A stretch of DNA of 64,000 nucleotides, from NCBI RefSeq assembly GCF_005876985.1, contig NZ_VAHD01000002.1, positions 248,001 through 312,000 on the forward strand, given 5' to 3'. This stretch comes from Rhodoferax bucti. GTDB lineage: Bacteria > Pseudomonadota > Gammaproteobacteria > Burkholderiales > Burkholderiaceae_C. The translations under genes were made by a program, and so were the position numbers. Under the pieces are notes generated by a model, which saw only the letters and a program-made list of their open reading frames with translations, was not told the origin of the DNA and ran no database searches. How positions within the stretch are numbered: the stretch's first letter is position 1; every line of letters begins with the position of its first letter. This document shows positions 52,606 to 60,466 of the stretch, one piece after another.

Positions 52606-54138
52606 ATGCGCACGCTTTTACATTCCGGCAAATTTCCCGCTTACTTCGCCCTGCAACGCCGCCCGGTGTTGGGCGTGGTGTGGTTGTTGGGCTGCGTGCT
52701 GGGGTGTGCGCTGCTGGTGCAGCAGTCTTACCGGCAGAGCGTGGACGATTTTGAAACCGGTGCGCGTATTGCCCACCGCTTGCTTTCTCAGCGGGCAGTG
52801 CAGCACGAAGCCGTGCTGGCCACGCTGAGCCTGATGCAGCCGGACATTGACCCGCGTTTGCCTGCGATTTACCCCCAGTTTTTGCAAATGTGGCGCAAGG
52901 CGCCTGGTGCGTCGTGGGCCGCGCCCGGCAGTTTGGCCGAAGCCCTAGAGCAGGCCAGCCGGCAGGCAGGGCGGCCTCAACTGGCTTTGGCCGAGCTGGC
53001 CGCTGGCAAGTTCTGGATCGTGATGGCGCCTGCTGCAGGCACCGCAGAGCCTGCGGCCTCGTATGCCCTGGAAGTGTCTTTGCCCTTGATGGTGCCGTGG
53101 GCCGACTGGCCGTTTGGTGAGCAAGCCGAGTCCGCAGCCGCTCGCCACACCCGCGTCTGGCTGGAGCATGAGGGCGCCCGCTGGGCTCTGCATGGTGCCC
53201 CGGACCGTGGTGGCCTGCGCACCTTGGAGTTCCGCAAGCACCTGGCCGCACCCAGCCAGCCGTTTGACATGGTGGCTCAGCGCAGTTACGGCTGGGGGGA
53301 TTTACAGTGGGCATGGATGGCTGCGTGGTGTGGGGGCTGGAGCCTGGCCGTGCGCTTGTGGTGGTCCGGGCAGCAGCAGCGCCAGGCGCGCCGTCGGGCA
53401 GAAGAGTTGTTGCGGCTGGGGCAGGTTTCGCGTCTCAATGCCATGGGCGAAATGGCGGCTGGCCTGGCCCATGAGCTGAATCAACCCCTGACGGCCGTGC
53501 TGGCCAACACCCAGGCAGCAGGCCGCTTGCTGGCAGACGACGGCGCAGACCTGCCGCGCGCTCGCACGGCCATGGAGGCTGCAGCCACCCAAGCGCGTCG
53601 CGCGGCAGAGGTGGTCGCCCGCTTGCGCCGCGCCATTGAGCGCCCGGATGCGCGGGCCTTGGCGCCGGTGCCTTTGTTGCAAGCGGCGCGCGAAGTCATG
53701 GCCTTGTTGCAGCCGGAGTGCGAGCGCCGTGCGGTGCAGGTGCGCTGGGCGGGCAGCCCCGAGGTACATGTGCTGGCCGATGGTGTGGCACTGGAGCAAA
53801 TCGTGCACAACCTGGTGATGAACGCCCTGGCCGCGCTGGAGCAGGTGGCAGACCGCGAGCGAGTGCTCACCCTGAGTGTGCACTCCAGCGGTAGCGTGGC
53901 ATCTTTGCTCGTGCAGGACAACGGGCCGGGCGTGCCCGCAGACTTGCGCGAGCGCTTGTTTGAGCCTTTTGTGAGCGCCCGCCCAGGTGGTTTGGGGCTG
54001 GGTTTGAGCCTGTGCGACACCTTGGCCGGCAGCATGGGCGGGCAAGTGCGTTATCTGGCAGACGGGCCCGGTGCCACCTTTGTGCTGGAGCTGCAGCAGG
54101 CTCCGGCCGCTGCGCTCGAGGCAGGAGACTTGGCATGA
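52606..54138 (+). CDS. Membrane sensor histidine kinase
   Basis: A 510-residue kinase. One helix near residues 18-40 and another near 228-248 frame a ~190-residue periplasmic sensor of no family I recognise. The HisKA box has His289 (GLAHELNQPLTAVLANTQAAGRLL), then DNGPGVP and GGLGLGLSLCDTLAGSMGG. The HELNQPL form is typical of DctB/FixL/TtrS-type kinases. Its stop overlaps the next gene's start by ATGA. Confidence 0.9.
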   Translation: MRTLLHSGKFPAYFALQRRPVLGVVWLLGCVLGCALLVQQSYRQSVDDFETGARIAHRLLSQRAVQHEAVLATLSLMQPDIDPRLPAIYPQFLQMWRKAPGASWAAPGSLAEALEQASRQAGRPQLALAELAAGKFWIVMAPAAGTAEPAASYALEVSLPLMVPWADWPFGEQAESAAARHTRVWLEHEGARWALHGAPDRGGLRTLEFRKHLAAPSQPFDMVAQRSYGWGDLQWAWMAAWCGGWSLAVRLWWSGQQQRQARRRAEELLRLGQVSRLNAMGEMAAGLAHELNQPLTAVLANTQAAGRLLADDGADLPRARTAMEAAATQARRAAEVVARLRRAIERPDARALAPVPLLQAAREVMALLQPECERRAVQVRWAGSPEVHVLADGVALEQIVHNLVMNALAALEQVADRERVLTLSVHSSGSVASLLVQDNGPGVPADLRERLFEPFVSARPGGLGLGLSLCDTLAGSMGGQVRYLADGPGATFVLELQQAPAAALEAGDLA

Positions 54139-54764
54139 GCAATATGGCTTCTTTGTCCCCCTTGATCCACCTGGTGGACGACGACGAGGCGGTGCGCGAT
54201 GCGCTGGACCTGCTCATCAGCACGGTGGGGCTGCGGGTGGCCCAGTGGAGCCACCCCGAAGTGTTTTTGGCCCAGTTTGACCGCAACAGTTTGGGCGCTG
54301 TGGTGCTGGACATGCGCATGCCCGGCCTTTCGGGCTTGGCGGTGTTGGAGCAACTGCAGGCTGCGGGGGTAGATCACCCGGTCATCCTGCTCACCGGGCA
54401 TGGCACGGTGGATTTGTGCCGCCGTGCCTTCAAGGCGGGTGCAGCCGAGTTTCTGGAAAAACCGGTGGACGACGAGCTGCTACTGGACACCCTGCAGCAG
54501 GCGGTGCGGCGGCATGTGAAATCGCGCCAGCGCCATGCGGCAGACCAAGCTGCACGCCAGCGCTACGCCGGCCTGACGGAGCGCGAGCGGGAGGTGCTGG
54601 GCCTGATCATCGAGGGGCTGACCAACAAGGAAATCGGCCGCGCCATGGCCGTGTCACCCCGCACGGTGGAGACGCACCGCGCCAACCTGTTTGAGAAACT
54701 GCAGGCGCCGTCGTTGGCGCACCTGATACGCCACTACGCGGCGTTGGTAGAAGACGGGGAGTGA
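54135..54764 (+). CDS. FixJ-type response regulator
   Basis: A 209-residue regulator. Receiver with IHLVDDDEAVRDAL, Asp59 (VVLDMRMPG), HGTVDLCRRAFKAGAAEFLEKP; LuxR helix-turn-helix LTEREREVLGLIIEGLTNKEIGRAMAVSPRTVETHRANLFEKL. It is coupled to the kinase gene and belongs to the FixJ/TtrR group. Targets are unknown; the divergent binding-protein gene is a candidate. Confidence 0.93.
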   Translation: MSNMASLSPLIHLVDDDEAVRDALDLLISTVGLRVAQWSHPEVFLAQFDRNSLGAVVLDMRMPGLSGLAVLEQLQAAGVDHPVILLTGHGTVDLCRRAFKAGAAEFLEKPVDDELLLDTLQQAVRRHVKSRQRHAADQAARQRYAGLTEREREVLGLIIEGLTNKEIGRAMAVSPRTVETHRANLFEKLQAPSLAHLIRHYAALVEDGE

Positions 54765-54917
54765 TGAATCGGGCAGCGTGGGTTGTAGATTTATTTGAGT
54801 TGCAGGATAGGGACATGAGCAGCCGCATGAGGATGGGAGCCTCGCGGTGTCGCAACCTGGGTGAGGGTCTTATTGAGGCAGCCTAGTGCGGTGTCTTCGC
54901 CTTTAAATAGGGAGATT

Positions 54918-56600
54918 TCATTTTTTCCTGCGCCGCCCGGTTAACAGACCGGCTGCTTTCATGTAAGCAGCGTTGACTTTGCTAGCCTCGCTTTTGGTCA
55001 TCCAAATGCAATTGCCGGGTACGTATCCGCGGGTTTTGTCCAAGCGAGCGAAGGCCATGCTAGGTTGTGGGGGGTGCCCGATGTCTGATAGGAATGCATC
55101 GAATGTGCGCCATGCAGGATAAATCTCAACTCCTTGGATGTAGGCCTTTGATCTGCTGTTGGTCACGCCGTGGATCAACCGGCTCCAAGTTTTGTAGGCA
55201 GAGGTCGAGGCAATGCCTTCACCTCGCTTAGGTGGACTTTTCACATCAATGCGATTTTGGCGAATCCGAGCTGCGGCTGCATAGTATGTGATGCCACGCG
55301 TGCGGGCAACGTAATCCGTCGCGGCCTTACTGCTTGGGAATTGGATGCTGTCGACAACAGTGGTCCGCGGGTTGGATCCACCACTCGTTCCTCCGGGCGA
55401 GATGTTGAATCCGGATGGTGCCAGCGTGTTTAGGCATTGAATCCACTCGCGCTCCTTAGCCTCTAGCGTTCCCTTGCTGGTCCCTCTATCAATTTGCTCA
55501 ATATTAAATGCCGAATTTCCGAAGGTACGAATTGCGGCATGCAAGGACTCTTCACCCTTTACCTCGCCGGACTTTGCATCTTGCAGGTGCTGTTGCCAAC
55601 GCCTTGATAGTGTCTGGACGGTGATGCCGACATACTGCCTACCGCTGTTCAGGTGGGTCACCAGATAGATGATGCCGTTCCCGTACCCTGGATTCGGAAC
55701 GCGGGTAAAAGCGTCTTCTGCGGTCATACCCTTTGCAATCCATCTGAATATGGTTTTAGAGCTTGCGGGTGGCTTCAGGCTGCGTACAGCCTCTTCAATG
55801 TTGGGGTATTTGACGTTGTTAACCGTGATGGGGCCGACTTCGCGTGAACCCCGAAGGGTGCCTTGATTCTGAATTCGTTCGTCGGGCATTCCCCCTTGGC
55901 GACGTTTGAGGGCTCGCCAATAGTCGATCCCCAGCTCTTTGCATCGTTGTTTGAATGTTCCCTCGGAGCGCTTTACCTTTGCACACTGCGGGCATCCGGT
56001 TCCACGTAGGTGGTTGGAGGGAGTTTGCTCAAAGGGGCCGTGCTCAGAGCAACGGATGACGCCTTTTACTCCCGAGTTCACGTACTGAAAAGCGTCGTAT
56101 TGGTATTTGTCACCGTGGACTGATTGCGCCTGTGCTTGGAAGCGAGCACGCAGCACGGTGTCTGATAACTCGGGTGTCAACTGCCCCATATCTAGGGCAT
56201 GCTTTAGCGAAATACATTGTGGGCAGCCTACATGCCCTCGCTGGTGGTTGCGGAATTCTTGCTGAAAAACCAAATCGTGTGCCAGACAGCGGATGCTGAC
56301 TTTTCCACCAGCAGGCGGCAGCTCTGAAATTAGGCTGTAGTCGTATCGATCGCCAAAGTGTTGCCTAGATATTTCTATAAATTCGGCTCTAGAGGTCTTC
56401 TGGCGGTCGAAGTAGCATTTGCGGCAGCCCACGCCATTGGCGTGATGACCAGGGGCGACGAAGAAGGCCCCGTGCTGGTGACAGACGACCTCAACTTTCG
56501 TGGTGCTATTTTGGTACCTTACCTTGGAGTAGTCGTACCGATGCTCATGCACAGACTGGAATGCGGCAATAACTTCTTCTTGGGATTTCTTTTGAGGCAT
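54918..56600 (-). CDS. Zinc-ribbon repeat / GIY-YIG nuclease-like protein, probably mobile
   Basis: A 560-residue protein unlike its neighbours, with clearly lower GC. Three modules each have CxxH then CxxC: Cys40/His43/Cys59/Cys62, Cys105/His108/Cys126/Cys129, Cys184/His187/Cys203/Cys206, each preceded by a (R/K)YxY motif. A GIY-YIG domain follows (GIIY 309-312, YVG 323-325, Arg333/334, Glu384, Asn399). The C-terminal ~90 residues (YKTWSRLIHG, W497, GYVPGNCIWMTKSEAS) resemble the end domain of phage HNH-type proteins. It is most like a free-standing homing-type endonuclease, which is inference. The flanking gaps (54765-54917, 56601-56861) show no intron or repeat ends. Confidence 0.75.
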   Translation of the reverse strand: MPQKKSQEEVIAAFQSVHEHRYDYSKVRYQNSTTKVEVVCHQHGAFFVAPGHHANGVGCRKCYFDRQKTSRAEFIEISRQHFGDRYDYSLISELPPAGGKVSIRCLAHDLVFQQEFRNHQRGHVGCPQCISLKHALDMGQLTPELSDTVLRARFQAQAQSVHGDKYQYDAFQYVNSGVKGVIRCSEHGPFEQTPSNHLRGTGCPQCAKVKRSEGTFKQRCKELGIDYWRALKRRQGGMPDERIQNQGTLRGSREVGPITVNNVKYPNIEEAVRSLKPPASSKTIFRWIAKGMTAEDAFTRVPNPGYGNGIIYLVTHLNSGRQYVGITVQTLSRRWQQHLQDAKSGEVKGEESLHAAIRTFGNSAFNIEQIDRGTSKGTLEAKEREWIQCLNTLAPSGFNISPGGTSGGSNPRTTVVDSIQFPSSKAATDYVARTRGITYYAAAARIRQNRIDVKSPPKRGEGIASTSAYKTWSRLIHGVTNSRSKAYIQGVEIYPAWRTFDAFLSDIGHPPQPSMAFARLDKTRGYVPGNCIWMTKSEASKVNAAYMKAAGLLTGRRRKK

Positions 56601-56739
56601 GTCTGTTTTTGCCGCATATGGATGTTGAACCTAAACAACACGAAAGTCTAAATCCCAATGGCCGCTATTAAAGAAGCAATTCGTAGATAGCGGGAGATAC
56701 CTTTGGATCGAATCCCTCCCCCCACCTCCTATAGCCCAT

Positions 56740-56757
56740 CTCCGTATTTCTACGGAG
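56740..56757. promoter_or_regulatory. Inverted repeat upstream of the GlcG-like gene
   Basis: CTCCGTA-TTTC-TACGGAG: perfect 7-base arms with a 4-base loop, 104 bases before the start. A related TACG word follows at 56772. Possible operator. The remaining 261-base gap shows no gene. Confidence 0.4.
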
Positions 56758-56861
56758 CCCTGCGCGTAAGCCTACGAATACCCCGCACCGCCTCCTTTTT
56801 CTACAGTTCTCCCAACGGCAAACAACAGTCTGCCGTCCTTCAAAACCCTCAGGAGAACCGT

Positions 56862-57383
56862 ATGAACAAGTCTTTGTCTGCCCTTGCTTTTGCCTCTATC
56901 GCTGTGTTGGCCGCCTCCGCCGCGCACGCACAGGCGCAAGCGCCCGCTGCCAACGCCGCTGTGCGCACCGAGCGCAACATGTCGCTGGACTTGGCCAACC
57001 GAATTGCCACTGCAGCGGTTGCCGCTTGCAGCGAAAAAGGCTACGCCGTGACCACCACCGTGGTGGACCGCGCGGGCACCGTGCGTGCCGTGCAGCGTGC
57101 TGACAATGCCGGCCCCCACACCCTGGAAGCCAGCCGCGCCAAGGCCTTCACCTCCGCATCTGCCAAAAACACCACGCTGGCGATGATGGAAAACACCCAA
57201 AAGAATCCCGCTGCCGCAACCCTGGTCTACATCCCCGGTTTCTTGCTGGTGGGTGGTGGCGTGCCGGTGAAGGTGGGCAACGAAGTGATTGGCGCCGTAG
57301 GCATTGGTGGCGCACCCGGTGGCCACTTGGACGAGCAGTGCGCCGTTGCTGCCCTGGACAAAGTGGCTGACTTGCTGAAGTAA
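56862..57383 (+). CDS. GlcG/HbpS-family exported protein
   Basis: A 173-residue protein with signal peptide (MNKSLSALAFASIAVLAASAAHA) and the GlcG/HbpS fold (LDLANRIATAAVAACSEKGYAVTTTVVDRAGTVRAVQRADNAGPHTLEASRAKAFTSAS shortened, then GGVPVKVGNEVIGAVGIGGAPGG). HbpS members bind haem or sense redox; many GlcG members have no known role. AGGAG precedes the ATG at 56862. Eight bases separate it from the ankyrin gene. Confidence 0.88.
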   Translation: MNKSLSALAFASIAVLAASAAHAQAQAPAANAAVRTERNMSLDLANRIATAAVAACSEKGYAVTTTVVDRAGTVRAVQRADNAGPHTLEASRAKAFTSASAKNTTLAMMENTQKNPAAATLVYIPGFLLVGGGVPVKVGNEVIGAVGIGGAPGGHLDEQCAVAALDKVADLLK

Positions 57384-57390
57384 GCACGCC

Positions 57391-58092
57391 ATGCGCCCAC
57401 ACACTTCCATCCTGGTGCTGCTGGCCGCCCTGTGGGGCGTGGCGGGCAGCACCGGGGCACTGGCCCAGGTGGCCCCCACGGCCGCACAGGCTGCGCAGTA
57501 CATCGGCTTGCTCGGTGCGGCCCATCGGGGCGACCTCGCCAAGCTGCGGTCCCTGTTGGCGGCCAAGCCCGTGTTGGAAGTGCGTGATCCGCAGCAGCGC
57601 ACTCCTTTGCATGTGGCCACCCACGCCCGACAGCGCGATGCCATCCGTTTGCTGGCTGCCGCCGGGGCGGACCCCAATGCGCTGGAGTATCAGCAGTACG
57701 ACCCGGTCACCATTGCCGCTGTGGCCGACGATGAAGACACTCTGGCGCTGCTGCTGCAACTCGGTGCGAGTGCGAAAAACATCACCAGCCCTTACGAGGG
57801 CACGGCGCTCATTGCCGCCGCCCATCTGGGCCATGCAGGGGTCGTGCGCCAGCTGATTGCCGCCGGGGCTCCGCTGGACCATGTGAACAACCTGCACTGG
57901 ACCGCGCTGATAGAGGCGGTGGTGCTGGGCGATGGCGGCGCGCGCCATACCGATATCGTGCGCCAGCTCCTCGCGGCGGGCGCCAACCCGCGCCTGACCG
58001 ACCGCAGCGGCCACACGCCCTTGCAACTGGCGCAGGCGCGCGGGTTTGACGCCATGGTCCGCCTGCTACAGGCGGCGCCGGTTAAACCTTGA
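57391..58092 (+). CDS. Secreted ankyrin-repeat protein
   Basis: A 233-residue protein with a signal peptide (cleavage near GALA-QV) and about five ankyrin repeats (RTPLHVATHARQRDAIRLLAAAGADPNAL, HWTALIEAVVLGDGGARHTDIVRQLLAAGANPRL, HTPLQLAQARGFDAMVRLL). Periplasmic ankyrin proteins often accompany catalases or other redox enzymes; here the partner would be the GlcG-like protein. Its 3' end overlaps the convergent xdhB by 11 bases. Confidence 0.88.
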   Translation: MRPHTSILVLLAALWGVAGSTGALAQVAPTAAQAAQYIGLLGAAHRGDLAKLRSLLAAKPVLEVRDPQQRTPLHVATHARQRDAIRLLAAAGADPNALEYQQYDPVTIAAVADDEDTLALLLQLGASAKNITSPYEGTALIAAAHLGHAGVVRQLIAAGAPLDHVNNLHWTALIEAVVLGDGGARHTDIVRQLLAAGANPRLTDRSGHTPLQLAQARGFDAMVRLLQAAPVKP

Positions 58093-60466
58093 GCGCTTTG
58101 AGTACGTTTTCTGCGGTAGCCGGTGCCGTGAGATGCACGGCCGAGCCCGGGCCTTTGGCCTGGGCTACCGCATCGCGCAAGGCTTCAAACACGCTGATGC
58201 CCAGCATGAAAGGTGGCTCGCCTACCGCCTTGCTGCCGAACACGTTGTCTTCGCGGTTGGGTTCGTGCCAGAGGTCCACCTTGAAGTGCTCGGGCACATC
58301 CGCCGCGGTGGGGATTTTGTAAGTGCTGGGCGCGTGGGTGCTGAGGGTGCCCTTGTCGTTCCAGACCAGTTGCTCCGTGGTGAGCCAGCCCATGCCCTGC
58401 ACAAAGGCGCCTTCAATTTGCCCCACGTCGATAGCGGGGTTGATGCTGCGGCCCACGTCGTGGAGGATGTCCACTTTGAGCACCTTGCTCTCGCCGGTCA
58501 AGGTGTCGATCACCACTTCGGTGCACGCTGCACCATAAGCGAAATAGTAGAAGGGCCGGCCGGTCAGCGTCGTCTTGTCGTAGTGGATCTTGGGCGTGCG
58601 GTAAAAGCCGTCGCTCCAGAGCTGGATGCGGTTGGCATAGGCCATTTCCACCACGTCGTCGAAGCTGCGCGTGGTGGTGGGCGAGAACACTTCGCCATGC
58701 TTGAAGCGCACGGCCCCTGCGCCGCAGCCATCGAGCCCGGCCACAAAGGCGGCCAGGTTGTCGCGCACATTGCGGGCGGCAAACTGGGCCGCGCGGCCGT
58801 TGAGGTCGGTACCCGCACTGGCTGCAGTGGCAGAAGCATTAGGCACTTTGCTGGTGTCGCTGGCAGTGCTGAGCACCCGGGTGAAGGGAATGCCCAACTC
58901 GTCCGCCACAATCTGGGCGACCTTGGTGTTGAGGCCCTGGCCCATCTCGGCGCCGCCATGGTTCACTTGCACGCTGCCGTCGGTGTACACATGCACCAGC
59001 GCGCCCGCTTGGTTAAACAGCGTGGCCGTGAAGCTGATACCGAACTTGACAGGCGTGATGGCGATGCCGCGCTTGAGCACCGGGCTGGTCTGGTTCCATG
59101 CCGAAATAGCCTCTACCCGCCGTCGGTACTGCGCGGACAGCTCCAATTTTGATAGCAGAGGCTGGAGGATGTTGTCCTCCACCTTCATCTGGTAGTGGGT
59201 GGTGTCACGCCGGATGGGATTGGCGGTATCGGTGCCGGGGATGACCTCATCGCTGTAGAGGTTGCGCATGCGCACATCCAGCGGGTCCAGCTTGAGCGCA
59301 CGGGCGATGTCGCCCATCACCGCCTCAATCAGCACCACGCCCTGCGGGCCGCCGAAGCCGCGGAAGGCGGTGTGGCTCTGGGTGTTGGTTTTGCAGCGGT
59401 AGGAGGTGATGTCCACATCCTGCAGGTAGTAGGCGTTGTCGGTGTGGAAGATGGCGCGGTCCGCCACCGGGCCGGACAGGTCGGCGCTGAAGCCGCAGTT
59501 CACCGCCATTTGCAGTTTCAGGGCGGTCAGGCGGCCGGTATCGTCAAAGCCCACGCTGTATTCATAGGCAAAGGGGTGGCGCTTGCCGGTGACCATGAAG
59601 TCGTCGTCCCGGTCGAGCCGCAGCTTCACGGCGCAGCGGTTTTTGGCCGCCGCAATGGCCGCCCACACGGCCAGATGGCCGGCCTGCGTTTCCTTGCCGC
59701 CGAAGCCACCACCCATGCGCCGGCATTCCACCTTGACGGCGTGGTTGTCGATGCCTAATGCGTGGCTCACCCAGTGCTGCACTTCGCCGGGGTGCTGGGT
59801 GCTGCTGTAGACCACCCACTGGTTCTGCTCTTGCGGCAGCACATAGGCAATCTGGCCTTCCAGGTAAAAGTGTTCCTGCCCGCCAACTTCCAGCGTACCG
59901 TGTAGGGTGTGGGGCGCGCTTTTCAGGGCCGCATCCGCATCACCGCGCCGCACGTTGACCGGCGGCAGCACAAAGCTCTTGGTGCGGATGGACTCTTGCA
60001 CCGACAGGATGGCCGGCAAGGGTGCTATCTTGAGTTGCACTTTGCGGGCGGCATGGCGGGCTTGCATCACCGTTTTGGCAAGCACCACGCCCACCACCTG
60101 GCCGACGAACTGCACGGTGTCCAAGGCAAACACCGGCTCGTCGCCGGCAAAGGCGGCCAACATGGGGTCGCCGGGAATGTCCTCGGCCAGCACCACGTCC
60201 ACCACGCCCGGCATGGCGCGCGCGGCCGTGCTGTCCACGCCCAGCAGCTTGCCGTGCGCGTGGGTGGAAAGAATGGGCGCGGCATACAGGGTGCCGCGCA
60301 CCTCGGGCAGGTCGTCGATGTAGTGCACGGCGCCGGCCACTTGGGCCACGGCGCTTTCATGGAACTGGTTGACGCCGGCGGCCGGGCCACGGGGTGCGGG
60401 CACGGCGGCGGCGACGTCGGGGGAGAGCGTAGGCATGCGCGTTGAATTCATGGGGGAGGCAGTCAT
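58082..60466 (-). CDS. xdhB: Xanthine dehydrogenase molybdenum subunit XdhB
   Basis: A 794-residue molybdopterin-binding subunit: HYIDDLPEVRGTLYAAPILS, GGFGGKETQ, FRGFGGPQG, GGAEMGQGLNTK and the C-terminal KAVGEPPFML with the catalytic Glu. It hydroxylates hypoxanthine and xanthine to urate. Residues ~437-455 (LLSKLELSAQYRRRVEA) come from a family 1 repeat. It is coupled to xdhA by ATGA. Confidence 0.95.
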   Translation of the reverse strand: MTASPMNSTRMPTLSPDVAAAVPAPRGPAAGVNQFHESAVAQVAGAVHYIDDLPEVRGTLYAAPILSTHAHGKLLGVDSTAARAMPGVVDVVLAEDIPGDPMLAAFAGDEPVFALDTVQFVGQVVGVVLAKTVMQARHAARKVQLKIAPLPAILSVQESIRTKSFVLPPVNVRRGDADAALKSAPHTLHGTLEVGGQEHFYLEGQIAYVLPQEQNQWVVYSSTQHPGEVQHWVSHALGIDNHAVKVECRRMGGGFGGKETQAGHLAVWAAIAAAKNRCAVKLRLDRDDDFMVTGKRHPFAYEYSVGFDDTGRLTALKLQMAVNCGFSADLSGPVADRAIFHTDNAYYLQDVDITSYRCKTNTQSHTAFRGFGGPQGVVLIEAVMGDIARALKLDPLDVRMRNLYSDEVIPGTDTANPIRRDTTHYQMKVEDNILQPLLSKLELSAQYRRRVEAISAWNQTSPVLKRGIAITPVKFGISFTATLFNQAGALVHVYTDGSVQVNHGGAEMGQGLNTKVAQIVADELGIPFTRVLSTASDTSKVPNASATAASAGTDLNGRAAQFAARNVRDNLAAFVAGLDGCGAGAVRFKHGEVFSPTTTRSFDDVVEMAYANRIQLWSDGFYRTPKIHYDKTTLTGRPFYYFAYGAACTEVVIDTLTGESKVLKVDILHDVGRSINPAIDVGQIEGAFVQGMGWLTTEQLVWNDKGTLSTHAPSTYKIPTAADVPEHFKVDLWHEPNREDNVFGSKAVGEPPFMLGISVFEALRDAVAQAKGPGSAVHLTAPATAENVLKALKV
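59107..59157 (-). repeat. Palindromic repeat family 1, copy 9, in frame in xdhB
   Basis: Plus strand: AGCCTCTACCCGCCGTC, ACTGCGCGGACAGC, TCCAATTTTGATAGC. Nearly the same as the xdhA copy over its second half and read in the same frame, giving LLSKLELSAQYRRRVEA. Confidence 0.7.

Noticed and set aside
55456-55500. GCCTCTAGCG in the GIY-YIG gene as another family 1 repeat
   Set aside because: Only the first ten bases match. The rest lacks the TGCGCGAG block and the hairpin, and the residues (LEAKEREW) fit a native GIY-YIG region.
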